DNA from: Mucidula mucida
Taxonomy: Eukaryota > Basidiomycota > Agaricomycetes > Agaricales > Physalacriaceae
DNA length: 32,205 nt
Assembly (NCBI GenBank): GCA_015501055.1
Contig: JADNYV010000393.1
Coordinates: 1 to 32,205, forward strand
Reading direction: 5' to 3'
Shown: positions 10,813-20,911 of the stretch, one piece after another
Layout of the letters: each line of letters starts with the position of its first letter
How positions within the stretch are numbered: the first letter of the stretch is position 1
Notes under the pieces: generated by a model
The model's database searches: none
Told to the model about the DNA's origin: nothing
The model's input: the letters and a program-made list of their open reading frames with translations, nothing else
Position numbers and translations under genes: made by a program

Positions 10813-12144
10813 CTATTTGCCCTCCGCTTTCAACTTTGGTCCAAATCGCCACCCTTTATGCCCTTCCTTCATAAACCCCCACATCAACATCTCCTTCATC
10901 CCCTTTGCCTGCCAATCGTCAACACTCGCCGGAAAGAGATCTATCCCATGTTCCCCGATGAGACTAACATCATGTGCAAGCAAAGTCAAGACGTCCGGAT
11001 GAGCGTCCATGGCAGCAAGTCTCCCCAACGTCTCCTTCGCCTCGGCACAGTCCACGTACATCGACTCCTTGAGTTCAAGCATTGGCGTAGTACGTTTCAT
11101 CAAGTCAAAACCGTCCGCATTGTTCGCATGGAATTGCGTTACATCTACAGTCGTTCGGGCTTGTTTGGCGATGTCTGAAGGACACGGCGAGAAGAGGTGA
11201 TGATAGACCGTAGGACGGAGGTCGCCGACGTGGTGGCAGCAGTCACCTCCCAGCAAGACAAAGCTACTTGGGGTGACGCGCGCGAGGGCGGACATATGTC
11301 CCGGGCAGTGCTATACTGGTCGGTCAGTCGCCATTTTAAGAGAAGGTAGAACATTGTACCCCAGGCGTATCTAGAAGATAGAAGCTTCCGTCTCCAAAGT
11401 AGTCCAAAGCATCCAAGTCGCCAATTTTATTCGACGACGCCGCAAAAGAAAGTTTTCTGAGAGCACGGTTTCTGGATTGATGAACTCATATGAGAGAGAG
11501 AAAAACATGGGACAATGACGGAAGACGTACGCGAAATCACTCTCAAGGAGAAGCGAGTCTTCCTTGGACGGGTAGGTCCGCACATCAGTGTCTTCGTGAA
11601 TGACAAGCTCAGTCGTGGACGGGAACGTCGACATATCGCCAGTGTGGTCGTTGTGATAATGGCTAGTAGATGTATTCAGTAACCTCATCAAAATCGACAT
11701 GAAAGAAAAAGCAAAAGGTACCTCCACACTACCGCCTTGACACTGTCCAGCTCTATCCCGCCTTCCCTGAGCTGGGTCGCAACATCCTTCTCCGGCGATG
11801 TCATCTTACCACCCATGGGCTCCCTGGCCTTCCACTTGGCGTGGAACGCCGGCGGGAGCTGAGTGATGTCAGCGCGCGATCCAAGGTCGAACATGATCCT
11901 CTCCATATTGCCTTTAACGTCTAAACGTGATTTAGTGGGACTGCGTCTCCAGTGTGGCGTAGCCTGATTACTCACCATGCTCGATTAGATACGCCATCAC
12001 CGGTAAAGTCTCGAGCTCATACCCTTGGACTACGGGAGAGAAGAAAAGAGATGCTGGGACGATGATGGATCCAACCTGAATGGCCCGCACGGAAACGGTC
12101 GCGCCAGTAGGACTGACGGGAAGAACTGGGAGGACCGGCGACAT
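10813..12144 (-). CDS. Metallo-beta-lactamase-fold hydrolase, 5 exons, 369 aa
   Basis: This is a predicted metal-dependent hydrolase; the substrate is not deducible. Exons are 11976-12144, 11722-11920, 11531-11662, 11360-11471 and 10813-11310, with GT-AG introns of 55, 59, 59 and 49 bp. All phases agree and give 370 codons including the stop. The ATG at 12142-12144 starts [14 protein letters not shown]. The metal-binding motif HxHxDH appears as [10 protein letters not shown] (about residue 123) and is created exactly by splicing exons 2 and 3. [16 protein letters not shown], formed across the exon 4/5 junction, carries the downstream His, and LLGGDCCHH follows with the next conserved Asp. Near the C-terminus [18 protein letters not shown] resembles the closing region of fungal members. 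No signal peptide is evident. A degraded partial copy lies at 745-1425. A transposon ends 8 bp past the stop codon, so the 3' UTR and polyadenylation signal must now come from transposon sequence. Confidence 0.82.
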
Positions 12145-13247
12145 TGTGTGCCAGTTGATGAATGAACGTATTCAAGGCCAACGTATTTATACAACTGGTT
12201 ATCGCTTTCCTGAAGAGTCGGATTCAGAGCGCTGCAAAGACTAGAAACCGTCGGGTATCTCGACTCTGGCCATCCGGTCTGTGGGAAGCCGCAATGCCTT
12301 GACAAGAATACCCAGGGGTCGTTCTCTGGGAGAGACCGCCCGGAAAAGTCTGACCAGACCAGACCACTACGAGTATGGGTGTGCACCATGATGTAGGATT
12401 AGACAGAGTCGGAGCGATCTACCTGTATGTCAGGATTGAGAAAGGTCTCTATCAGCATTGTGTCAATGCTAAAAACAGCATGTCAGGCGAAAAAAATTTA
12501 CTCATAGGTTGGAGAAGACCTTCTTTGCAATGGGTGGCAAGCTGAACCGGAGATGGAAGTCGACGGTAGAATACATACAACAAAGCCATGTTGCTATGTA
12601 AAGACGGTTCAATTTGGAGTCTGGGAGAGAGAGCTTTATATGCAGGTTGATTTCTGCGCAGAAGGCAATCACGCTGCACATAATGAAAGCTCACCTGGCG
12701 TATACAAAGGAGCCACCGAAATATTAAAGTCAAAAAGGAATGGGTCATCAAGATTCGTGATCCTGCTGTGAAGACAAGGCATCCAAAAAGGACTAGAAAA
12801 TCATTGTAACTGCAAGCATACGCGTCAAGACTCGATGTCCGCCTAAGATCTTGAGAAAAGGAGTGAAGGTCCAGTATAGTAGCTTGCCCAGCCCGTGGTC
12901 ATGTTCAAAGAATGATGATGGTGACCGTAGAACAAAGAAAAACAATCGTGCCGCCATCATGCCAGCATTGACAATAAAGATATCGCCGAACCTGTACACA
13001 CAAAGTAGTAAATCATGAAAGAAACCACACTGCAAACTTGCTCCTCATCCGCCATGCATCCGCCGACTTTCAGAATCAACGCAGAAACGACAGCCACACA
13101 CAAAGGATGCACCTGTGGGCAGTGTGAACTGGGCGGGTGGCTCTCTCCACGCATGCTCTATCAACTCCAAAGCACGTCCATCCTTCCCGTCTTTCACATT
13201 CCCATTCTCAATAGCTTACAGCCCAAGCCCATCACGCGACCGACGCC
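12145..13247. other. Intergenic region between divergent genes
   Basis: The metallo-beta-lactamase-like gene is read leftward from 12144 and the 203-aa gene rightward from 13248, so this 1.1 kb should hold both promoters. Short open frames exist (12030-12389 and 12452-12751, minus) but have no recognisable motif and no supporting splice model. I found no repeat or RNA gene. Confidence 0.5.
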
Positions 13248-13859
13248 ATGTCCAATGCCACACAACTCGAGCGCATCGACCTGCTCCCATACTCAAACTT
13301 CATCCCGCCCTCGATCTACGCGGGGCACCTCCACCGCGCCTTCTACCGCGGCTTCATCTCCGTCTTCCACACCGCCCGTGAACTCCTCATGCGCTTACCC
13401 ACTCCAACAATAAACGCAGAGATCCTAAAAGCGCATGCCCCTCGGAACTCGGAAACAGCTTACTTCTTCAGTACAGGCGGGAAGGCGGAGCACGTCCTAG
13501 ATGCTATCATATATAACGCAGAGGCGCGCGGAGAGGAGGACGAATATTATAGGCAACTACCTTCATGCAGACATGATCAAGACTTTGAGACTGTGAGGAC
13601 GAAGATGGGATTATCATGGGGCCCGTATTGTCATGTAAAATGCGACGGGGAGGATTGGGAGGCAGGCAATGATGTAGTAACTGGACGCAACGACGTAGAT
13701 GTGAAGGCGTCTGGTGTTCCGTACAAGCCTCCCGCTTGGGATTTGGCAGAAGTGATAGACTGGGGAGAGGGTATGAATGCATCTGAGATAGAGGCGTCCG
13801 ATCGGGCGTTGCACGAGTTAAATGCATTCCTGGAGCAAGTGCTGCCAGGCATATGTTGA
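13248..13859 (+). CDS. Uncharacterised single-exon protein, 203 aa
   Basis: I do not recognise the family. The ATG lies in CCATGTCC, and the frame starts MSNATQLERIDLLPYSNFIP. It has no clear signal peptide, membrane segment or zinc motif; cysteines are few. The N-terminal half contains a helical-looking stretch with YRGFISVFHTARELL. The last 70 residues contain VPYKPP, DWGEGMNASE and EASDRALHELN, and are acidic. That tail is duplicated, in the same orientation, at the end of the predicted gene at 15398-16185, which argues that it is a real coding module. The gene is convergent with the Arf-like gene, with 107 bp between the two stops. It could be a recently evolved, lineage-restricted gene; function unknown. 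Confidence 0.6.
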   Translation: MSNATQLERIDLLPYSNFIPPSIYAGHLHRAFYRGFISVFHTARELLMRLPTPTINAEILKAHAPRNSETAYFFSTGGKAEHVLDAIIYNAEARGEEDEYYRQLPSCRHDQDFETVRTKMGLSWGPYCHVKCDGEDWEAGNDVVTGRNDVDVKASGVPYKPPAWDLAEVIDWGEGMNASEIEASDRALHELNAFLEQVLPGIC

Positions 13860-13966
13860 ACAGTGTTCATTTCCAACGATCCGTACATATGATTTGAAGT
13901 TAAATTATTCTTAGGGAAGTATCAGTCTATGTTCAGTGTTCACTTCATATATCACGCCCATACCAT

Positions 13967-15146
13967 TTAATTCTTCATCCCCACGATCACATCCCTTCCC
14001 ACCAAATTTGGCAGGGCCCTCTTATCGGGGAGCACTACGCCCTCTTTCGCCTGCGGACTCATCATCGCCTCCTTGCTGTAGTATCCCTCCCACAGCCGTC
14101 CCTCGACGAGATGCCCGTTTAAGAGCAGGAACCGTAGGAAATCCGAATCGCTGGGCTCGGCAGCGTCAGGCATATTGCGTATCCCGAGATGCACAACCTG
14201 AATCCAAAAGTAGGTCAGTGTGACATGAAACTTGCGTCCGTTCGAAAGCGGGCTCTGCGCGATGAAGCGTTCGATCCCGTCAAAGATCATGTTTTTCCCT
14301 GCGGTGGCTTTAACGTTGATTCAAAGCGGCATAGTACTTGACATACCTTTCTGGCGCCCAAACGTTGTTAAAATTACATAGGCAATGCGGATGTGCGTGT
14401 AGTGATCCCATGAAGAGAGCGTTACGTTTTGAAAGTGCTCGAGAAAGTCGAGTGCTGGAACGTCTGTCTCGGTACGGGCCAACCATAAGCTGAGAGTATG
14501 CGTGTCTGAGAGGGGATCTGTCGAAGACTTGGGAATCACATCAACAGACGGCGACATGGCGTGGATGAGCCAAGTGAAAGCGTCTTCAAGGTTAACGTCC
14601 ATCTGGCGCTTGAGCGAGACCCCAGAGACGAACGCGTTCCGTCCCTTGAGACGAGGAGAAAATTTGGCGCGTATCGTGTCCACCAAAATGGCGTTCGGTA
14701 GATCTTGTTTGGTGGCTAAACTATAGCTTTGAATGAGGACGGCAGGACATGGGAGACAAAAGAAATTCATACATCAGAACCGGCTTCTCGACATCCATCG
14801 GCTCAACAATCTTTCCAAACTCCTCAACGCTCTCGTCGAGCCTCTGCGTGTCCGAACTATCCACAAGCCAGACCACTCCTGCTGCCTGGTCTGTATAATA
14901 CCGCAGCATGCCATACAGATACTGGATCCCACATCCCGTGCCAACGTCCCATAGAGTCAACTTCTTCTTGCCAAATGCGACGGTCTCGACGTTGAAGCCA
15001 ATGGTGGGTATAGTCGTAATCTCGCTACCGGGTAGTTTCAAGTTATAGAGGAGGGTAGTTTTGCCGCTGTAGTCGAGCCCAAGGATGACAACGGTGTGCT
15101 CGTTGGCGGCGCTGGGAAAGTAACGCGAAATGAAAGAGGGCAGCAT
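13967..15146 (-). CDS. Atypical Arf-family GTPase fused to an unknown C-terminal domain, 361 aa
   Basis: Exons are 14773-15146, 14347-14726 and 13967-14298, with GT-AG introns of 46 and 48 bp, in phase; they total 362 codons including the stop. Residues 1-190 are an Arf-like GTPase: P-loop GLDYSGKTTLLYNLK (about 23), switch I TTIPTIGFNVETV, WDVG at about 67, and TKQDLPNA in place of NKxD. The usual WDVGGQ is WDVGTGCGIQ here, so the catalytic Gln is not in place, and residue 2 is Leu, so Arf-type N-myristoylation is not expected. Residues 200-361 form an extra domain with LDFLEHF, SSWDHYTHIRIAYV, IFDGIERFI and FHVTLTYFWIQVVH. A W-x-H-x-x-H-x-R pattern like this occurs, as I remember, in uncharacterised bacterial and fungal proteins. 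The Arf half suggests membrane-traffic or other GTP-switch signalling, but the product may be a pseudo-GTPase. Confidence 0.85.
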
Positions 15147-15397
15147 GTTGCTTTGTGATTCGTGAATGCGCTTCTTAAGGAGAAGATGGCGAGCGTGTTA
15201 ACACGTTGAAGGTGACGCGTTGACATTTTGACAGCGCAGAGCAACGCATGACAGAGCGTGATTGCCAAAGCCTGTTGCTCTCGGGACACGGACAGTAAAG
15301 TCAACATGATGGCGCAGTTGAGAGGAGCGATGTTGCCGAAATCGGTCAATCCAGTACCACGTGCGCCATATTTCTCTGGAATTCATCTCTTGCCACC
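15147..15397. promoter_or_regulatory. Shared 251-bp interval between divergent starts
   Basis: The Arf-like gene starts leftward at 15146 and the predicted gene at 15398 starts rightward, so this interval should contain both core promoters. I see no unmistakable TATA box. The ATG at 15398 has a good context, GCCACCATG. The assignment rests on position only. Confidence 0.35.
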
Positions 15398-16185
15398 ATG
15401 TCAATGTCACAGGCGCTGTGGGAGGCTGCCAAGGCGCTCAATCCGACAGACGTAGCAAGCGCTCCATCCGTACCAGCTCCCCCAGCGCCTCAACCATCAA
15501 GAGGCGTGAGCAAGTCGCAACTCTGTGAACTGACTTGCAAACATTTATCAGGCGAGAAAATTCTGTCGCTTTTGAGGAGTTTAAGCTTCGGGAGCGTGAG
15601 CGTGGAAAGCTTCGACGAGCTGCCCTCCGTAAGGAGAAGCTTCACCCCAATGTAGTGTCTACATCCCGGAGTCCGTCGCCCCTCCCTGATGCCTCTATAT
15701 CATTGTCTGCTCCTCTTATCTCGCCCGTTGACTGTGTATAACGGGTAGAGAAAGCTACGTTTTAGCATCGCAGAGTCAAGAAGTACAGTTAACTGTATGT
15801 CACCTTCGCATGTCATAAACTCACTACCATTTCATAGAATGAGCTGCATGTTAACTTAGATCGAGTTGACCAAGATCTTGAGAGACGTATACGTATCTCT
15901 GATGCGGAACGTCAAAGCCCGAGGTCGTTTACCGTTGAAGGTCCTGCGCTTGAAGAATCCGCCTCTTTCGTGGAAGAGGACTGGGAGGCGGCCAATAGTG
16001 TAGGAGTTAGGCAGAGCGACATTGCTATGAAGGCGTCTGATGTTCCGTACAAGCCGCCTGCCTTGGATTTGGGAGATATGATAGATTGGGGGGAGGGTAT
16101 GAATGCATCAGAGATGGAGGCGTCCGATCGCGCGTTGCACGAGGTGAATAAAATCCTGGAGCAATTGCTTCCGGACGTATCTTGA
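15398..16185 (+). CDS. Predicted multi-exon gene sharing its C-terminus with the 203-aa gene
   Basis: I do not recognise the family. A model with exons 15398-15505, 15577-15733, 15766-15794 and 15838-16185 gives 214 codons including the stop with all phases matching. Its weak points are a GAG acceptor at 15574-15576 and a very short 32-bp second intron. The intron at 15795-15837 (GTATGT...CATAG) looks good and joins SQEVQLT to NELHVNLDRVDQDLERR. The product would have an Ala/Pro-rich start (MSMSQALWEAAKAL), a charged helix (KLRERERGKLRRAALRKEK), a Ser/Pro linker, a second helix, and a C-terminal tail (VPYKPPALDLGDMIDWGEG) nearly matching the end of the gene at 13248. It could be a chimera built on a duplicated tail, or a decaying gene. 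Exon 1 is also open without the first intron up to 15655. Confidence 0.45.
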
Positions 16186-16483
16186 ACAGTTTTTATTTCC
16201 AGCGATTCTTGCATATATTTGGTGTGAATGCTAGGGTTTTACCAGAGGGGTTTATGAGAATGTTTATCAGTTTACATGTATCAATATGCTCTACAGAGCC
16301 ATCCATAAGATGTAGACTACATACAAGTACTCGTCACGCTCCATTGTCAGTCTGTCTGGGAGAGACTACATAAGATCCACATTTCAATTGCCACTATCAC
16401 TATCAGCTGTAAAGTAGTCCTCTTCATTGTCAGAAGCCAAGTTGCTAGACAGCACACTAGTACTCTCAACCTCTATGATCTTC
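16186..16483. other. Intergenic, nothing seen
   Basis: AT-rich sequence between two tail-to-tail units, with no motif, repeat or convincing open frame. Confidence 0.5.
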
Positions 16484-17340
16484 TCAATCATCAAAATTAT
16501 CAGGGTTCACAAAGCCCCAGGCCCCTTCTGAACACTGCCCATACCAGAATTTACCAAACATTGTGGAATGCCCAGAATGAAGGATATGAACAATGTCCCC
16601 GGAATTGTACAACAATAGAGGGTGGTAGAAATTGCATGCCTCCATTGAAGATGCATGAAAGTTGTGTTTGGCCAGGACATGCATGTCCGGGCCACTGTTG
16701 GAATATATGAGCACCTTCGTGGCTCATCCAGACCCCATGGCTTACTCAGCCTTGACTCATAGTAGAATGTTCTATTATTACAGTAGTATATAAACCATGC
16801 ATTGTAGTCAATAGTACTTCACTTGGTTGCTTTAGAGCACTGTTTCTCCAGCTCAGCAAGCAAGCCCCGTATGACATGTGCAAGACAATCACACTGTTTT
16901 CTCCCACAGCCACCCCACTGAACCTCCGGGCTATGCATTCTCACTTTCTGCCGCTTTCTCTTAGCCAAGTCTTCTGAATCATCCACGACCACATCAACCT
17001 GCATTAGCAAAACATACCCAACATATCCTGATTCCAAAATCTCATACCACACCGTTCTATGAACACCAGAGATGTGAATAAACTCCCCAGGAGAAAAGGA
17101 AAGGTAAAACCCTTGCGGCCAATTGACAAACTTGACTTTGCTCGCGTTCAAAAATTGATAAAGTGCCATCTATCTTTAATAGAGCTGAGGATCTTCTTCC
17201 CATCATTGGCTAGTAATGTGCGGAACAGGTCAAAGTGCGATGATGAGAGTCCCAAGTCAGCTTTCCAAAATGAAACCTTGTGTAGACATTTCCACGGAAT
17301 AGAAACTCTCTCCGCCACAAGGAAGTATCAATGCTAACAC
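16484..17340 (-). pseudogene. Decayed unrecognised gene
   Basis: Two protein-like frames survive. The upstream one (16819-17169, extending in a shifted frame to about 17330) has WPQGFYLSFSPGEFIHISG, RTVWYEI, VDVVVDD and a Cys cluster (WGGCGRKQCDCL). The downstream one (16484-16714) has MHVLAKHNFHASSMEAC and FWYGQCSEGAWGFVNPD. Between them, a third frame near 16700-16790 reads RTFYYESRLSKPWGLDEP and runs into the downstream block after a one-base shift. I read this as one former minus-strand gene broken by frameshifts. Similar blocks occur, as I recall, in hypothetical proteins common near mushroom transposons, but I cannot name the family. It lies beside the retroelement array. Confidence 0.45.
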
Positions 17341-17932
17341 AGTACATCATCCAGCTGAAGCAGTATTAAAATTGTCTTCTGACTATGCATGCTCCAATCA
17401 ATGAGGTTAAGCACTGAGAGAAGTTTCAACTTACAGGCTGTAACCTATGATGGTTCATCAGCCACTAGAATCATTAACGGCAACCATCAATCCTACTGAA
17501 ATCATCCAATGAAACGGCCTTTAGCCATCCCTTGAACTGAAATTCAGACCCTCTACTGAGGATGCCCTCTGAGATTGAGAAATCTGTTTTGATGATAAGC
17601 GCGGTTCGAGGTCAACCAACTACAAAGATATACTGCTAAAGTTGGGTGAGGATATAATGCCCAACACTATGGCCTTAAGTTTAGCGTCATGGGCATATAA
17701 ACATATAGTATGGTAAATCCATTGCCTCATGTTGTCTATGGCATCAATATCTGCAACAAAAGTCAAACTCAAAGAACAACTGTGAAATGAATGCAGAGCT
17801 CACTATGGTTGCGCGCTTGGCCAATAACACTAAGTTTATTCCCCACCTCAATAGATTTTAGCATCAATGTCATCTGGAACTCTGCCAATATTTGTCTTCA
17901 GTGTGTCTGAATTATATGTGCACATACCCACA
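17341..17932. other. AT-rich intergenic stretch, nothing seen
   Basis: There are no open frames above background, no RNA gene and no repeat similarity that I can find to the rest of the window. It ends at the LTR boundary at 17933. Confidence 0.5.
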
Positions 17933-18464
17933 TGTTAGCGACTGACTATAGCCACAAGACTAAACCAGGTACCACAGCAAGAACTAAGGAAGAAAATGTT
18001 CACGTTCGTAAGACTAGGCTAGGCCAGGTATATAAACGAGATCGGAACTAAAGTACAATGATACTACACTACTGCTTATATACTAGTAAGTCTGTGTTTG
18101 GGACTCCTTGTCCATATATGTTCCCGCTAGGGATAACTCCATGCCCTTGACCCAGTGTTGTATGCTACTAGTCCGTGAAACCATTAAATGCGAGTGGTAA
18201 CTGCATGTAAGTAATAATACTGAAACAACCATGTGTGCTACGAGTGTTGGTGGTGTGTATACAATAGGAAGTCCATGAGGTATCAGCATGTATGATGTCA
18301 TCCATGTGTCTGGCGTGTGTCCGACATGGGTACGGCTTTAGTAATAAAAAGGAGTGTGATTGGTGATAAAACAGATGATGAAACAGTCCGTTGGTTGATA
18401 AGACAAGTCCCGATAAGATATGATGATATGTGAAAATGTGAAAATATGGCAATTCATAACATCA
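17933..18464 (-). repeat. LTR 1 (3' LTR of unit 1), 532 bp
   Basis: On the plus strand it starts TGTTAGCGACTGACT and ends CATAACATCA; read in element direction it is TG...CA. The right edge abuts the polypurine tract. Its outer flank (CATACCCACA) is unlike the pol sequence that precedes the other two LTRs, which fixes the boundary. It differs from LTR 2 at roughly 40 positions by eye, largely C/T and G/A transitions. Confidence 0.9.
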
Positions 18465-18475
18465 CCCCCTCCTTA
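18465..18475 (-). other. Polypurine tract of unit 1
   Basis: Read on the minus strand, a purine run (TAAGGAGGGGG) lies directly before the 3' LTR. It would prime plus-strand DNA synthesis. Equivalent tracts lie at 25281-25292 and 29095-29105. Confidence 0.7.
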
Positions 18476-20412
18476 GGGCGCAAGTTCCATTCTGCGCCAG
18501 AGTCGCTCCATAAGGGCCGCAGAGGGCAGCATGACATCTAGGGTTTGGTATCGGGCAGTGGCATAGGTTGGAATAAATGGGATGAAAACTGTGACATGGG
18601 AACTTTAATGCAAGCAAGTGCGGATGGCTTTGGTTTGTTCAGATATTGTTGATGAAAATTACTGATAGCTTTGTCGGCATTTTTGAGATTGCATGCCAGT
18701 TCCCATGTCTGCTTGTGTGTGTCATAACCCTTCCAGTGAATCTTGTACTGGAAATCCTCGCGGTACTTCCGGAAATTAACCACTTTCTCAACCTCCCATT
18801 CCGGCTCGGCACCTTCCAGCACAGGTGGTGGACGCATGTCTTGGGGTTGCATTGGGAACTGAGGCTTGTGGTAGGGCGTCAGCAGGGCCTCATTGAACAC
18901 GGGATGGATGCTTTTTCACGTGTGAGGGATCTGGAGCTTGTAAGAGCTTGCCCCGACTTTCTTAATGACCTTGAACGGCCCAAAGCGTTTGTCATCAAGC
19001 TTCTTCATTGGTCGGTCTGTGCTGAGATTTGTTCCTTCCAACCATACTTTGTTGCCTTCCTTGTACTCCATCGCCTCTGTTCTCTTTCTGTCATAGAACC
19101 GTTTCATGTCCGCTTTTGCCATCTTCAATGCTGACCCCACTTTGTCCCATGTCTTCCTCATGCCATCGGCAAACTCCTGCGCAGTCTCATTTCTTAACGT
19201 CATTTTTGGAGCGGTGCCTTTGTATGGGTGTCTGCCCATGTCTGCGAAGAACGGAGTTACTTTGGTTGCCAAGTATACCTGATCATTGTAAACAAACTCG
19301 GCAGAGGATAACCATTCGTGCCAGTTGTTCTGATGGTAGTTGACAAATAACCATAAGAAATGTTCTATCTCTTGGTTCAACCATTCCGTCTGTCTATTTG
19401 CCTGTGGATGATACGCCGTTGTAAAGTTTCCTTTAATGCCCAACAGCCGGTACAACTCCTTCATGAAACGCGAGTGGTATTGCGGACCTCAATCATGTAT
19501 CATCTGTCGTGGTATCCCATGTATGGGGAAAATGTGATCACGGTAGATGCGGGCCATGCCTTCTGACGTCAGAGTGGTGTGTGTCGGTATGATGCATAAT
19601 CGCTTGGTGAAATGGTCCACAAACGTGCTGATCGTGTTGTATCCTCCCGATTCCGGCAGTTCTCCAATCATGTCCGTCCCCACTACCTCCCATGGCTCGC
19701 TTGGCACATCAATAGGGTGAAGGGGTGCGGCCGGCTTCATGCAATGTGACTTTGTGGCCTGGCATTTTTGACACCCTTCTACGTATTCGCGGACGTCTCG
19801 GCTGATTCCGGGCCACCAATAGGTGCATGTGATCAATTTGAGGGTCTTGTATCGTCCCGGATGCCCTGCAAGCTGTGCATCATGGTGCATTCCAATAACT
19901 CTTCCCCGCAATTCCTTGTCCTTCGGTATGTAAATACGATCTTTCCACATAATAAGTCCATTTTCCTTCTCTTCCCATCCTTTTTCTTTGTTTTCTAATG
20001 CTTTTTGTATGTATCTGTCTTTGTTTCCTTTTCTTTGTTTGATTTTGTTAAGTAATTCGTCCTCCGGTGTATCTACTGTATGTAAAGAAAATTGAATTTG
20101 TGAAATAAAAAACTCCGGCTTGAGCAAAACAACGTTTTTGTTATCTTTTTCCCCCTTCTCAAGGCCTGTCATCCTTGACAAGGCATCAGCTTTCCCCATC
20201 GTCTTGCCCGGCTTGTGAATCATCTGTATGTCATACTCCGCTAACTCTGTAACCCATCTCGCCTGCCTCCGATTCAACTTCTGTGGCTTCCGGAAGTACT
20301 GGAGGTTTTGATGATCGGTAAACACCTCCACCGTTTCCTTTGCTCCAAGGAGATATTGTCTCCAGTCGTCAATTGAGTCCATAATTGCCATCATCTCTTT
20401 GTCGTAGATCTC

Positions 20413-20420
20413 ATAATTGC
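20413..20420. repeat. Left target-site duplication of the hAT element
   Basis: ATAATTGC is repeated at 23402-23409. Unit 2 carries a single uninterrupted copy near 27223-27230, which directly shows the empty site. Confidence 0.93.
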
Positions 20421-20435
20421 TAGAGTCGGACGCGA

Positions 20436-20640
20436 GTATAGAATAAAAAAAGTACTCACGAATAAACTCATACTCATCATGCAAGCCAAGAGTATACTCG
20501 CACGTGAGTAGAGTAGAGTCTAGAGTCTATGGTGAGTCTAGAGTTTCAGTTTGGGGCCACGAATACTCGATAGACTCATACTCATAAATATTCGTGAATA
20601 CTCATGAGTATTCTTATATTCGTGAGTATTCGTGAGTATT
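20436..20640. repeat. Left subterminal GAGTA/ACTCG repeats of the hAT element
   Basis: Short motifs such as ACTCACGAATA, GAGTATACTCG, GTGAGTAGAGTAGAGTC and CGTGAGTATTCGTGAGTATTC recur in both orientations. hAT elements commonly carry clustered short subterminal motifs bound by the transposase. Confidence 0.7.
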
Positions 20641-20670
20641 CAGCTCCTAATATATATTTTTTGAACAAAA

Positions 20671-20756
20671 TGAACCCCGTGAGCATTGAACCCACGGAGC
20701 TCAGCCATTTCTGTGCATCAGCACAACAACGAGTATAACCACTGCGCCAAAAGGGC
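20671..20756 (-). repeat. tRNA-like (possibly SINE-derived) module inside the hAT element
   Basis: Read on the minus strand, TGGCGCAGTGG (20739-20749) fits a pol III A box (TRGYNNARNGG). About 58 bases after it, GGTTCAATGCT approximates a B box (GGTTCRANNCC). The B-box region sits in a T-arm-like hairpin (CGTGGG / CTCACG), and TGTGC-TGAT-GCACA forms a second hairpin between. I could not pair a 7-bp acceptor stem, so this is unlikely to be a working tRNA gene. A tRNA-derived SINE or tRNA relic is the best guess. Confidence 0.4.
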
Positions 20757-20911
20757 ATATTCATTATACAATTTCAGTCCAGATCACACATAATTAGGTA
20801 AAATGCCATTAGCAAAAAAAAGGACAAAGGCCATGAAGGCCATACAAAATGTTGTGCTACAAACAAACCTGATGCGAGTACTGTTGCGAAGCGACGCATA
20901 CGACGCATCAG

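Noticed and set aside
11145..11354. Minus-strand open frame over the metallo-beta-lactamase gene
   Set aside because: It is a shadow that reads through intron 4 (11311-11359) in the wrong frame; the spliced model gives LLDTPGHCPGHM, as expected for the family.
12030..12389. 119-codon minus-strand frame overlapping the first exon of the metallo-beta-lactamase gene
   Set aside because: Another frame from the ATG at 12144 splices in phase to the HxHxDH region. This one has no motif and no continuation.
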